Below, piece by piece: positions 31,740-39,673 of a DNA stretch of 44,425 bases. The position numbers and the translations under genes are program-made. This stretch comes from an uncultured Acidimicrobiales bacterium (GTDB lineage Bacteria > Actinomycetota > Acidimicrobiia > Acidimicrobiales > SHLQ01), in NCBI GenBank assembly GCA_938023735.1, contig CALJDK010000067.1, positions 1 through 44,425 on the forward strand, written 5' to 3'. The notes under the pieces are model-generated. The model was not told the DNA's origin. It did not search any database and saw only the letters and a list, made by a program, of their open reading frames with translations. Each line of letters begins with the position of its first letter. The first letter of the stretch is position 1.

Positions 31740-32564
31740 TTAGTAGGCCCCCGAGTTACTCGGACGAAGAACGACCATGACGGTCTTCGCGAGAATTTTG
31801 AGGTCGCCGAGCAGGGTGTGGGTGGCGCTGTACACAAAGTCGAGCTGGGCACGCTCTCTGTAGGAGATGTCGTTGCGGCCCGAAACCTGCCATGCACCGG
31901 TGAGTCCGGGGCGCACGGTCTGGACCTGTTCAATCCAGAGGCCGTAGCGAAGCGATTCGTCATAGGGCACTGGTCGAGGGCCGACCAGGCTCATGTCGCC
32001 GCGAAGAACGTTGAGGAGCTGGGGCAGTTCATCGAGGCTGGTGCGGCGAAGCAGGTTGCCGATCGGGGTGATGCGCGGGTCGTCTTTCAGTTTCGCGGTG
32101 TCGTGAAACTCTTTGCGCTTGCCTGCATCGTCGGCCAAGACCTCTTCGAGTAAGTCGTCGGCGCCGAGGTACATCGAGCGAAACTTGAAGCAACGAAAGG
32201 TCTTGCCGTCCCGGCCGAGCCGTTCGCCGGCGTAGAGGAGCGGTCCGGGCGATCCGAGCCGCACCAGCAGGGCGATGACGGCCATCACGGGTAGAGCGAC
32301 CAGCAGAACCAGCAGCGTTACGGCGATATCGAAGGGCCGCTTGTAGAGCGGCCGACGGATGACCAGTGGTGGCTTTGGGGTGGAGACGGGTTCGCCCCAC
32401 ACCAGATCCCTGCGTACTTCTGGAGTGTGAACCGGGCCGGGGTTGGGTGTCCGACGGTCATAGAGCGGGTCGGTTTGGAATCGTCGCTGCGCGTCAGCGG
32501 CCGCCTCGCGTCGTTTCGCGAGACTGGTGCCGATTATTGGGGGCGTCGAATTCGCAGTCGTCAT
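31740..32564 (-). CDS. Undecaprenyl-phosphate phosphoglycosyl transferase (WcaJ/PglC-type)
   Basis: The 274-residue protein has a soluble leader (about 1-72), one re-entrant or membrane helix ('PFDIAVTLLVLLVALPVMAVIALLVRL') and the PF02397 catalytic domain: 'GPLLYAGERLGRDGKTFRCFKFRSMY', 'RITPIGNLLRRTSLDELPQLLNVLRGDMSLVGPRP' with the catalytic D-E pair, and 'VRPGLTGAWQVSGRNDISY'. It lacks the extra four-helix and CoA-like parts of full WcaJ/WbaP, so it is the short, monotopic form. It would start the repeat unit by moving a sugar-1-phosphate to undecaprenyl phosphate. It is the first gene of the minus-strand operon. ATG 32564 is preferred; GTG 32618 would add 18 residues. Confidence 0.92.
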   Translation of the reverse strand: MTTANSTPPIIGTSLAKRREAAADAQRRFQTDPLYDRRTPNPGPVHTPEVRRDLVWGEPVSTPKPPLVIRRPLYKRPFDIAVTLLVLLVALPVMAVIALLVRLGSPGPLLYAGERLGRDGKTFRCFKFRSMYLGADDLLEEVLADDAGKRKEFHDTAKLKDDPRITPIGNLLRRTSLDELPQLLNVLRGDMSLVGPRPVPYDESLRYGLWIEQVQTVRPGLTGAWQVSGRNDISYRERAQLDFVYSATHTLLGDLKILAKTVMVVLRPSNSGAY

Positions 32565-32674
32565 AGACCCCAAGTTTGGGAGATGGAAGCTTTGCTCCAC
32601 CAGTGCCAGAAGGGCCACTCATAGTGGTTATTTCGGCCCTCACGAAACGCTGTATGTTGTCGTACCCTGAAGGA
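32565..32674. promoter_or_regulatory. Divergent promoter region of the polysaccharide operon
   Basis: These 110 bases separate the phosphoglycosyl transferase gene (minus) from the chain-length/kinase-like gene (plus), so they should drive the main operon. A CCCC-AAGTT-TGGG dyad lies at 32568-32580, only a few bases from the minus-strand ATG, and resembles the dyads at 20012-20037. On the plus side TGTATGTT near 32651-32658 could be an extended -10, and GAAGGA precedes ATG 32675. Promoter placement is tentative. Confidence 0.4.
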
Positions 32675-34399
32675 ATGGCCGAAAACCCCCACGCAAATAC
32701 GCCAGTAGTCAAGCCAGCAGCTAATCCGGTAAGGCCGGAGCTCGAAGAGCAGCCAGTCGAGCTCGGAGCCGCAGTGCCCACGGTGAGTGAACTTTTGGCG
32801 GTTGTTCGCCGACAGATCGTTCCCCTTGGCGCAGTGGTGGCAGTCATCGTGCTCATCGCTGCGCTGCTGACCATGATGATGACTCCAACCTATGTTGCAT
32901 CGTCGGAAGTACTGCTTCGTACCGACGCAACGGCCCAGCTGTTTCCCCTGGGCGGCGGCGACGACAACGGTCGAATTCGATCGGTGAGTGCCGAGCTCGA
33001 GTACGTCCGAAGCGACGCCTTCCAGCGTGAAGCTGGCGAAGAGCTAAGTCGCAACTCATTCGACAGCAATTCGTCTGGGAGTGGCTCATCTGGAAGTAGT
33101 GTCCAGGTGGCGGTAAGCGCCAAGCAACTTCCCGCCACCGACCGCCGAGGCGAAGCCACCACCCTGGTGTTCGACGCCAGCGCTCCCACCGCCGAACAAG
33201 CAGCGGCGGCCGCAAACACCTATGCCGAAACCTATGTAACCGCTCGCCGGCAACTCGACCTCGAGGACCACGAGCGTCGGGTCGATCGAACCGAAGCCGA
33301 CCTCAACGGCGTTACGGAACGGCTCGAAGAACTCCAGGAACCCATCGCCGAGATCGACGGGTTCATCGCCTCGAGCCGCGATCTCGAAACCACCATTGCT
33401 CTTTTGCAGGAACGAACCCGAGTCGTTGGACAGCAGTCGACCGAGCGGACCCGCCTCGACTCTGAACTCAGCCGTCTCGCTGGTCAGCTCCGAAGCCTTC
33501 AGGTCGAAGGCGTTGTGCTCGAGCGCGAGAACTCGGGTGCCGCAGTAACCGTGGCCGCCGATGCTCCGCTGGGTCAGGCTTCTCCCAACCTGATTCGTAA
33601 CCTCATTCTGGCTGGCATGCTCGGCTTGGTCGTTGGTGTCATGGTTGCCCTCTGGCGTGATCGCTCCGACACCAAGCTTCGTGAGCCCCTCGAGCTGGCA
33701 ATGACCGGTCAAGCTCTACTTGGCATGCTGCCCGCCTCGGACGGCCGCTCAGATGCTGTGCGTTCGCTCGCCACGTCCGTGGGCTTTGCCCGAAACGCCA
33801 CCTCGGCGCAGGTTCTTCAGGTCGCCAGTTCCAACGCCAGCGAAGGTTCCGAGATCGTCGCCGCCGAGTTGGCCGCCATGCTGGCTCGGTTCGGTCGCCG
33901 GGTGGTGTTGGTCGACGCAGATCTGCGTGACGGTTCGCTGTCGAAGGCCATCAACATAACCCCAACCCTTGGTCTCACCGACATGCTTGAGGCCCCAATC
34001 GATGCGCTCGAGTCAACCCGCATCGACGGTCTGTCGTTTCTTGGTACCGGAACAACCGACCGTGACCCCGCCGAACTGTTGGCCAGCCCAACGCTTGCCC
34101 GCCTGTTTGGTCACCTGCGCAACCACTTCGATGTGGTCATCGTTTCGTCACCCGCTGTGCTTGGCACTGCCGAGTGCCGCCTGGTTGGCCGCGAAGCCGA
34201 CGGCTTCATCCTTGTGGCTGGCCGTCAGGTCGTTCGAGCAAGCGATGTGGCCAGCGCCCTCCAGCTTGTGGCCAGCGACGGTCAACAAATCCTTGGTTCG
34301 GTGTTCAACGAACCAACCGAGCGTCCGATCAGCGAAATCGCCTCGACCCAGCTCGCCCAGCCAGGCGCCGAGATCCGGGCGACGGTCCTCGCAAAGTAG
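32675..34399 (+). CDS. Wzz/BY-kinase-like fusion with a degenerate ATP site
   Basis: The 574-residue protein from ATG 32675 (ribosome site GAAGGA) has TM1 at about 49-70, an external part with a Ser/Gly linker, a coiled coil at about 185-285, TM2 at about 307-328 ('NLILAGMLGLVVGVMVALW') and a cytoplasmic CpsD-like domain. In active bacterial tyrosine kinases the P-loop is S-x-x-P-G-E-G-K-S; here it is 'ASSNASEGSEIVAAELA', with no lysine. Walker A' survives as 'VVLVDADLRDGSL', but Walker B reads 'VVIVSSPAV' instead of D-T-P-P, and there is no C-terminal tyrosine cluster. It is therefore probably a structural regulator of polymer length, not a kinase. It is divergent from the main operon. Confidence 0.82.
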   Translation: MAENPHANTPVVKPAANPVRPELEEQPVELGAAVPTVSELLAVVRRQIVPLGAVVAVIVLIAALLTMMMTPTYVASSEVLLRTDATAQLFPLGGGDDNGRIRSVSAELEYVRSDAFQREAGEELSRNSFDSNSSGSGSSGSSVQVAVSAKQLPATDRRGEATTLVFDASAPTAEQAAAAANTYAETYVTARRQLDLEDHERRVDRTEADLNGVTERLEELQEPIAEIDGFIASSRDLETTIALLQERTRVVGQQSTERTRLDSELSRLAGQLRSLQVEGVVLERENSGAAVTVAADAPLGQASPNLIRNLILAGMLGLVVGVMVALWRDRSDTKLREPLELAMTGQALLGMLPASDGRSDAVRSLATSVGFARNATSAQVLQVASSNASEGSEIVAAELAAMLARFGRRVVLVDADLRDGSLSKAINITPTLGLTDMLEAPIDALESTRIDGLSFLGTGTTDRDPAELLASPTLARLFGHLRNHFDVVIVSSPAVLGTAECRLVGREADGFILVAGRQVVRASDVASALQLVASDGQQILGSVFNEPTERPISEIASTQLAQPGAEIRATVLAK

Positions 34400-34411
34400 A
34401 CGGTTGTAGCG

Positions 34412-34433
34412 GGCCGGTTGTATCGAACCGGCC
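34412..34433. terminator. Hairpin terminator between convergent genes
   Basis: GGCCGGTT (34412-34419), loop GTATCG, AACCGGCC (34426-34433) form a perfect 8-bp stem in the 34-base gap between the stops at 34399 and 34434. It could serve both strands. There is no long U-tract on either side, as is common in high-GC actinobacteria. Confidence 0.6.
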
Positions 34434-34871
34434 TTAGTTAGACCCGTCGGGTTCCTCGTCGATCTCCTGGTCGAGACCACCCGCTGCCGCAAGCGCCTTC
34501 GCCAGATTCACCGAGCGCTCGTACACCATCGCAAAGTGATGTTCGGCTGCGGCTTCGCTGCCGGGAATCGGTGGCCGGCCGAGCGAGCGAAGGATCGCTG
34601 TGGTGTCTTCGATATCGACCACGTAGCCACGCGGCTCGGGGAGCAGTTCGTTGTCACCCCAGAAGTCGGCGGCATCAAACTTCGGGGCCTTCTGCTTGCC
34701 CTTCTGTCGGCCGCCCTTGTTCTTGGCGCCCTTGTTTGATGATTTGTTGGATGACTTGTTGGCACCGCCGCTATTGCGGTTACGGCCGCCTTTGCCGGAG
34801 TGGTCATTCCCGCCGTCGCCACCGTTACCGCCGGTGTTGCCGCCGCGTTTCTTGCGTCGTCGTGAACTCAT
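34434..34871 (-). CDS. Small basic protein paired with the SNF2 helicase
   Basis: This 145-residue protein has a strongly basic, Gly/Asn/Lys-rich, low-complexity N-terminal half (about 1-62; 'SSRRRKKRGG', repeated SSNK units) and a more ordered acidic C-terminal half with 'FDAADFWGD', 'DIEDTTAILRSLGRPPIPGSEAAAEHHFAMVYERSVNLAKALAAAGGL'. I do not recognise a named domain. The tail could form two or three helices, and the basic half could bind nucleic acid. It overlaps the SNF2 gene by ATGA (34868-34871), so it is translated with it and may be a partner subunit; mycobacterial HelZ-type genes also have small companions. The function is unknown. Confidence 0.75.
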   Translation of the reverse strand: MSSRRRKKRGGNTGGNGGDGGNDHSGKGGRNRNSGGANKSSNKSSNKGAKNKGGRQKGKQKAPKFDAADFWGDNELLPEPRGYVVDIEDTTAILRSLGRPPIPGSEAAAEHHFAMVYERSVNLAKALAAAGGLDQEIDEEPDGSN

Positions 34872-37800
34872 AGGGTGGCCTCGGCCATCTGTTCGGTGGG
34901 AGCATCGTGGTCATACTCGTCGTCATCGAGCAGTTCGTCGTCTTCGTCGGTCTGAAGAAGAGCCCCCGGATCGAGCCCCAGTGCTCGCTGCAGCTGGTCG
35001 GCGTCAAGATCGCCAATCGAGCTCGACTTCGGCAGCACCATGTCGGCGATCTGTCGTTTCCCGGCAACAACCTCTTCCACCCGCTCGTCAACGGTGCCCG
35101 GGCAGACCAGACGGTGGCAGATAACCGTGTTCTTTTGACCAATACGCCACACGCGATCGCGGGCTTGGTCTTCGACCGCCGGGTTCCACCAGCGGTCATA
35201 GAGCACTACGTGGCTTGCTGCGGTGAGGTTGAGGCCGGTACCGCCCGCTTTCAGCGACAGCACCATGGCTCCGGCACCCTCGCCAGCCTGGAACTCATCG
35301 ACCATACGGTCACGCTCGTTGCGGGACAGTCCGCCGTGGTAACACGGGATGTTCTTGCCGGTGCGGTTGGTGAGGTACTCGGCGAGGCGCTCCCCCCACG
35401 AAGCGAAGTGGGTGAAGATAAGGATTCGTTCGTCTGCGCCGAACACCACGTCGATGATCTCGTTGAGCCGGGCGAGCTTGCCCGATCGGCCTTCGAGCCC
35501 TTCGTCGTCCTCTTCGTAGTTGACCGGATGGTTGCAGATCTGTTTGAGGGCCGTGATCGCCGAGAGAACTGCGCCCTTGCGTTGCGAGGTGCCAGCGTCG
35601 GCTTCGGCAGTTGCTTGAGCCAGGTCGTCGAGCACCGCCTGGTACAGGCCGATCTGTTCGGGGGTCATCGCACAATGGTCGAGTTCGTCGATGCGGTCGG
35701 GAAGCTCGGCCGCGATTGCCGGCTCGGCTTTCGTACGGCGGAACACGAGCAGGCCGTTGAGCGCCCGCAATGCCTGCTCAGCGCCCTCCTTGCCTTTGGC
35801 CTCGGGGGTCATGTTGGCAATAAACGGCGCTCGGGCGCCGACCAGGCCCGGATTGGCCCAGTCAAGAATTGCCCACAGGTCGCCAAGGCCGTTTTCGATT
35901 GGGGTGCCGGTTAGGGCGATGCGGGTGCGGGCGTCAAGGCGTCGCAGCTGCTGAGCTGTTTCGCTGCCCGGGTTTTTGATTGCCTGGGCTTCATCGATAA
36001 CGACCTTTCCGAACTCGACGTCTTCGAGGTCGTCCATATCGCGTACTGCGGTGCCATAGGTAGTGATGACGACGTCGTAGTCATCGCAGGCATCGATGAG
36101 CTCGTCGCCACTTGCACGGTTCGGGCCGTGATGAACCAGCACGGACACGCCCGGCACGAACTTCTTTGCCTCAGACGCCCAGTTGCCAACAACAGCAGGT
36201 GGAGCGATGACAAGAGCGGGCCCGTGTTCAGGGTTTGATGCCGCAATGTTGGCGAGCATCGTTGGCGTCTTGCCGAGACCCATATCGAGGGCAAGGATGC
36301 CGCCCAGGCCGGCGTCGTCAAGGAACCCGAGCCAGGCCAGAGCATCGGCCTGATAGGAGCGAAGTTCGCCCGCAAAGTGTGGTGGTTTCGTGGGGGGCTC
36401 TTTGGGCAGATTCGAAACGCTGCGCAACAGGTCGGCCGCCCAACCATCGCCAGATACGGCGATACCGCCGAGCATCGACCCGCCCTCAAGGCCGAGGGCA
36501 TGTCGCAACATGTCAGCACCAGTAAGGCGGGTCTGGTCTGCCCGTTGCGAGAGTGCTTCAGCGGCCGCCGCTAAATCGACCTTGTCGAGCTCAACCCACT
36601 TGCCACGCGACTTCACCAACGGACGTTTCTCGAGAGCAAGCCGGTTGATTTCCTCAGCCGTCAGTTCGACATCGCCGAACACCGCAGACCAGCGAACGTT
36701 GGCCAATTGTTGTGCCCCGACCACCGTTTCGTCGCTTTCGGAGCTGAGACGAAGAGACGGGGTCGGCTTCTTGCGAGACAGTGCAGGCACCCGCACTTCG
36801 AAACCCGACGCGGTGAGCGCTTCGCCCTCGTCGGTCATCAGGCGCCATGCCTCGTCTTGAGAAAGGATGACCTCACCTCGACGCTGCCCGCCGCCGCGCA
36901 TGAGTTCGGGGAAGAGCCGTTCGACTCGAGATAGCTGGTCGCTGAGCGCCTTGGCCCGCGACTTCGATGAGGTGACAAGCGCAGATTCGACCGGCTCGAC
37001 GTCGCCTTCCTCGGTCGGCGCGAGAACTGCTGCGTGCCATGCGCCGATGTCGTCTGGCGGGTCGAGCTGGATGATCAGCCGGTCGCCTCCGACGCCGACA
37101 ACATGCTGAGCCCAGCGGGTGAGCTTCCGAGCCAGGTCGCCGCCAGATTGATTCGGAAGATTAAACGTTGATCCGTCGAGGTGGGCGAGCATTGCTTCGC
37201 CGGCGTCGTTGAGCGTCTTGGGTTCTGGTGGGGCCGCTGGGGCTTCGATTCGTTCGGCAGCGGTACGGGCGATGGCATCGACCAGCTCTGCGAGAAGCGA
37301 CACCACAAAAGCGTGTTTGTCCTGGCGAGCATTTGACGCCATGACTGCGCCGGGGAGCGAGTTGACGAGTTCGGAAACTCGTTTCGCGTCGAGCAGTGTC
37401 GGCACCCAACGAACCCGAAACACCGGTTGATCGCCGTTGCCGCCGCGGCGCGAGGCTCGGCGTTGCTTTAGCTGCGGGACCATACGGCCTTGCGCGACCT
37501 GTTCGACCGCAGCTGCGGTGGCAAGGCCTATCCACGCAACGCTGGGTCCAACCGTTTCGGCGTCGCGTGTTGCGCCAAGGGCAGCTAGCCAACCCAGCAT
37601 CGAGGTGAGCGGGGCTGACAACGCTGGAGCACGTCCAATGGTTGGAATCTTGATCGCCTGGTGTTCCTCCCAGTCGATTGCTCCGGCGCCGAGTGCCTTC
37701 AAACGTTCGAGTACCTGCTCGGTGCTTTCGCGTTCGGCCCGGTGCCCTGATGCCCACGCAACAACTTGGCCCTCCGACCACGAGAGTTGCAGCACGGCAT

Positions 37801-38164
37801 TGCCCGGTGGTTCTTCGGGCTTCGGTGCTGGCCGGTCGGGGATATCGGGCTCGCCGATGAGTTCGGTGATGACGTCGTCGATGCGGTTGCATTCGGCGTT
37901 GAGATCGTCAAGGACGTTGTTGCGCCCCGGTCCGTTGGTGGTCTTGCGGGCGCGTTCGTAGACGAACTCGGCCTCGTCGAGCATGTCGAAGAGGGCGTCG
38001 ACCCATCGGTCTTTGGCATTGGTGAGATGTGCTACTTGTTGTTCGTCTGCCCGTCCATCGAGATGATGTTGGACAAGACGGTCAAATTCAGCATCGGTCA
38101 ACACAGAGGTGACGTCATTCCTGAGAGGGTTCGTAGTGACGGGAGTTCCCGCCAAAGCTGTCAA
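34868..38164 (-). CDS. SNF2-family (HelZ-like) DEAD/DEAH-box helicase
   Basis: The 1098-residue ATPase has a long N-terminal region, a bacterial SNF2-associated segment (about 430-560, 'RLFPELMRGGGQ', 'EAWRLMTDEGEALTASGFEV'), and the two RecA lobes. Motifs are I 'LDMGLGKTPTML' (near 625), II 'KVVIDEAQAIKNP' (DEAQ, near 720), III 'LTGTPIENGLGDLW', V 'SLKAGGTGLNLTAASHVVLYDRWWNPAVEDQARDRVWRIGQ', which runs into VI, and an acidic tail. Such proteins translocate on duplex DNA and remodel protein-DNA complexes. The start is uncertain: TTG 38164 gives the longest form, and GTG 38104 is an alternative. The TTGACA at 38164-38159 could instead be a -35 box for the latter. Confidence 0.9.
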   Translation of the reverse strand: MTALAGTPVTTNPLRNDVTSVLTDAEFDRLVQHHLDGRADEQQVAHLTNAKDRWVDALFDMLDEAEFVYERARKTTNGPGRNNVLDDLNAECNRIDDVITELIGEPDIPDRPAPKPEEPPGNAVLQLSWSEGQVVAWASGHRAERESTEQVLERLKALGAGAIDWEEHQAIKIPTIGRAPALSAPLTSMLGWLAALGATRDAETVGPSVAWIGLATAAAVEQVAQGRMVPQLKQRRASRRGGNGDQPVFRVRWVPTLLDAKRVSELVNSLPGAVMASNARQDKHAFVVSLLAELVDAIARTAAERIEAPAAPPEPKTLNDAGEAMLAHLDGSTFNLPNQSGGDLARKLTRWAQHVVGVGGDRLIIQLDPPDDIGAWHAAVLAPTEEGDVEPVESALVTSSKSRAKALSDQLSRVERLFPELMRGGGQRRGEVILSQDEAWRLMTDEGEALTASGFEVRVPALSRKKPTPSLRLSSESDETVVGAQQLANVRWSAVFGDVELTAEEINRLALEKRPLVKSRGKWVELDKVDLAAAAEALSQRADQTRLTGADMLRHALGLEGGSMLGGIAVSGDGWAADLLRSVSNLPKEPPTKPPHFAGELRSYQADALAWLGFLDDAGLGGILALDMGLGKTPTMLANIAASNPEHGPALVIAPPAVVGNWASEAKKFVPGVSVLVHHGPNRASGDELIDACDDYDVVITTYGTAVRDMDDLEDVEFGKVVIDEAQAIKNPGSETAQQLRRLDARTRIALTGTPIENGLGDLWAILDWANPGLVGARAPFIANMTPEAKGKEGAEQALRALNGLLVFRRTKAEPAIAAELPDRIDELDHCAMTPEQIGLYQAVLDDLAQATAEADAGTSQRKGAVLSAITALKQICNHPVNYEEDDEGLEGRSGKLARLNEIIDVVFGADERILIFTHFASWGERLAEYLTNRTGKNIPCYHGGLSRNERDRMVDEFQAGEGAGAMVLSLKAGGTGLNLTAASHVVLYDRWWNPAVEDQARDRVWRIGQKNTVICHRLVCPGTVDERVEEVVAGKRQIADMVLPKSSSIGDLDADQLQRALGLDPGALLQTDEDDELLDDDEYDHDAPTEQMAEATL

Positions 38165-38301
38165 GCCGCTCGCAAACTCCGAAACGAGAGGATCGCTCGT
38201 CAGAACGGGAGCCTCGTCGTCCGCAGTGCGGCGATGTCGTCAGCGTAGTCGGTGCGAACACCAAAGGTGTACTCGCCCTCGAGTTGTTGTTTGGCGGTGA
38301 A
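38165..38301. other. Intergenic region upstream of the SNF2 gene
   Basis: This 137-base stretch lies between two minus-strand genes and should contain the SNF2 promoter. Directly after the DUF3048 stop (38302) the same frame stays open for about 33 codons (opening FTAKQQLEGEYTFGV) before TGA. That is compatible with chance in such GC-rich DNA, or with a lost C-terminal extension. No hairpin terminator was seen. Confidence 0.4.
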
Positions 38302-39552
38302 TTATTCGAAATCGTATTCGCCGGTTTCGGCGAGCTGAATCCACGTGTTGCCAGGCGTAATAAAGATCGGCTTGCGGGTTTTGCGATCGATGAAGGTCGC
38401 GGGAAGGTCGAGTGAAGGCCGGTTCCATCGGGCGAGGATTGCGCGACCCTTGGTCAGGATCACCGCCCTGCCCTTACCCACAAAAACATCTTCGGTGACG
38501 ACGGATCCCACGCTGTCTCGCAAGCCCGAATCGACCCGATCGATCTCGGCGATGATCACGTTTTGTGCCGCGATCTGAGCCCCAGAGCTGACTACATGTG
38601 GACGGTTGTTTTGCCACCGCTGCCAGACCTGCTTCTTCGGGTGCCACTGCCAGTCGACCAAGTTGGCCGTGTAGGTAACCTGCGCTCGCTTGGCCTTAAC
38701 GCCGCCAACCTTCTCATTCCTCTTGCGGAACCTGAATTGTGTGCGTGGTGGCTCAGAATCGAGCGCCTTTGCGATTGAACCAGTGCGAGAGTAAAGGTTG
38801 TGCGGCGCTATCTTACCGGCGACCCGCCGGAACGACTTCGGGCATGTTGCCTCGCTGACATCGACGATGTTTTGGTCTCGGATGAGCCTGACGAACGTTC
38901 GGTTGCCACCTGAGTACATCATTGCTGGGGTGCGAAGCGAGTTGACCACGGCGATGTCTGTCGACCGTACCGATCGCACTGGACCTACGAGAGCGGTCTG
39001 GCTTTGATAGATGGCGAGGAAACGCGTGATGCCGCCTTCGACCTGCTCTTCGACCACCAGGTCGGCTTTGTGGAGCCCGGTTTGTGGTTGGGCCTGGGGC
39101 GAGTTGGAGATCTTCACGACAACAGCGGGAAGATCGGCCTTCTTCGATTTTTTTCCGGTGAGCGGCGAGATGCCTTCGGCGACGCGTTTGGGTGGAGCAG
39201 CCTGTGGCACGACGACTCGTGTGGAGGGTTCGAGTGCGCCGACCACACCCGAGTACCCCGGGTGCGGGCGGTTGCGTCCGCTTACCGCCGGGGCAGGTTT
39301 CGCCGAGCTGGACATTGCTTTGAGATTTTTTGCTTTGCGGGCCGGCGAGACCGAGATGCGGATTGGCCCGGTAGTCGGACAGACGAACGGCTTGGGTGTA
39401 GCCGGTTCCTTCTTCTTCTTGGCTGACTCGAGAAGGTCAAAAGCGGTGTCGGAGTCTTCTGTTGCTGCTGCTGAGCCTCCGGTGAAAACGGTGCCAGAAA
39501 GAACAAGGCAGACCACAAGAACGAGCCGAAAGAGACGAGATGTCACGGACAT
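38302..39552 (-). CDS. DUF3048 (YerB-like) secreted protein
   Basis: The 416-residue protein has a signal peptide ('LFRLVLVVCLVLSGTVFTGGSAAA', about 6-30), a Lys/Pro-rich linker to about 130, then the DUF3048 domain with 'SPLTGKKSKKADLPAVVVKISNSPQAQPQTGLHKADLVVEEQVEGGITRFLAIYQS', 'VGPVRSVRSTDIAVV' and 'MMYSGGNRTFVRLI'. The C-terminal subdomain continues with 'PAIFIDRKTRKPIFITPGNTWIQL'-like sequence (here LPATFIDRKTRK). The family is extracytoplasmic; its biochemical role is not settled, and cell-wall or peptidoglycan-related activity has been suggested for relatives. It lies downstream of glnH beyond a perfect inverted repeat, so it may be a separate transcription unit. Confidence 0.85.
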   Translation of the reverse strand: MSVTSRLFRLVLVVCLVLSGTVFTGGSAAATEDSDTAFDLLESAKKKKEPATPKPFVCPTTGPIRISVSPARKAKNLKAMSSSAKPAPAVSGRNRPHPGYSGVVGALEPSTRVVVPQAAPPKRVAEGISPLTGKKSKKADLPAVVVKISNSPQAQPQTGLHKADLVVEEQVEGGITRFLAIYQSQTALVGPVRSVRSTDIAVVNSLRTPAMMYSGGNRTFVRLIRDQNIVDVSEATCPKSFRRVAGKIAPHNLYSRTGSIAKALDSEPPRTQFRFRKRNEKVGGVKAKRAQVTYTANLVDWQWHPKKQVWQRWQNNRPHVVSSGAQIAAQNVIIAEIDRVDSGLRDSVGSVVTEDVFVGKGRAVILTKGRAILARWNRPSLDLPATFIDRKTRKPIFITPGNTWIQLAETGEYDFE

Positions 39553-39610
39553 ATGAACGAATTTCTACTCGTAAACAGTCCTAACGAACCAAGCGGAGCA
39601 CCACCACCTA

Positions 39611-39654
39611 CCAAAAGTAAGAACGCGGGTCAGACCCCGCGTTCTTACTTTTGG
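39611..39654. repeat. Perfect 19-bp inverted repeat
   Basis: CCAAAAGTAAGAACGCGGG (39611-39629), a 6-base loop TCAGAC, and its exact reverse complement (39636-39654) sit in the 121-base gap between DUF3048 and glnH. It is AT-richer than its surroundings at the outer arms. It could terminate glnH transcription, though there is no U-tract, or be a dispersed palindromic (REP/MITE-like) element; the GGGTCAGACCCC-like centre resembles REP-type elements. Confidence 0.8.
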
Positions 39655-39673
39655 GCTGGCTGGCTGCTGCGGT

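Noticed and set aside
21250..32564. Polysaccharide locus as a recently acquired foreign island
   Set aside because: Its base composition and codon use look like the neighbours by eye, it carries the same tandem-repeat habit, and no mobile genes or boundary repeats flank it.
38195..38301. Open frame of about 33 codons directly after the DUF3048 stop, with protein-like composition
   Set aside because: Short open stretches are common by chance in GC-rich DNA, it has no start of its own, and the family normally ends near the existing stop.
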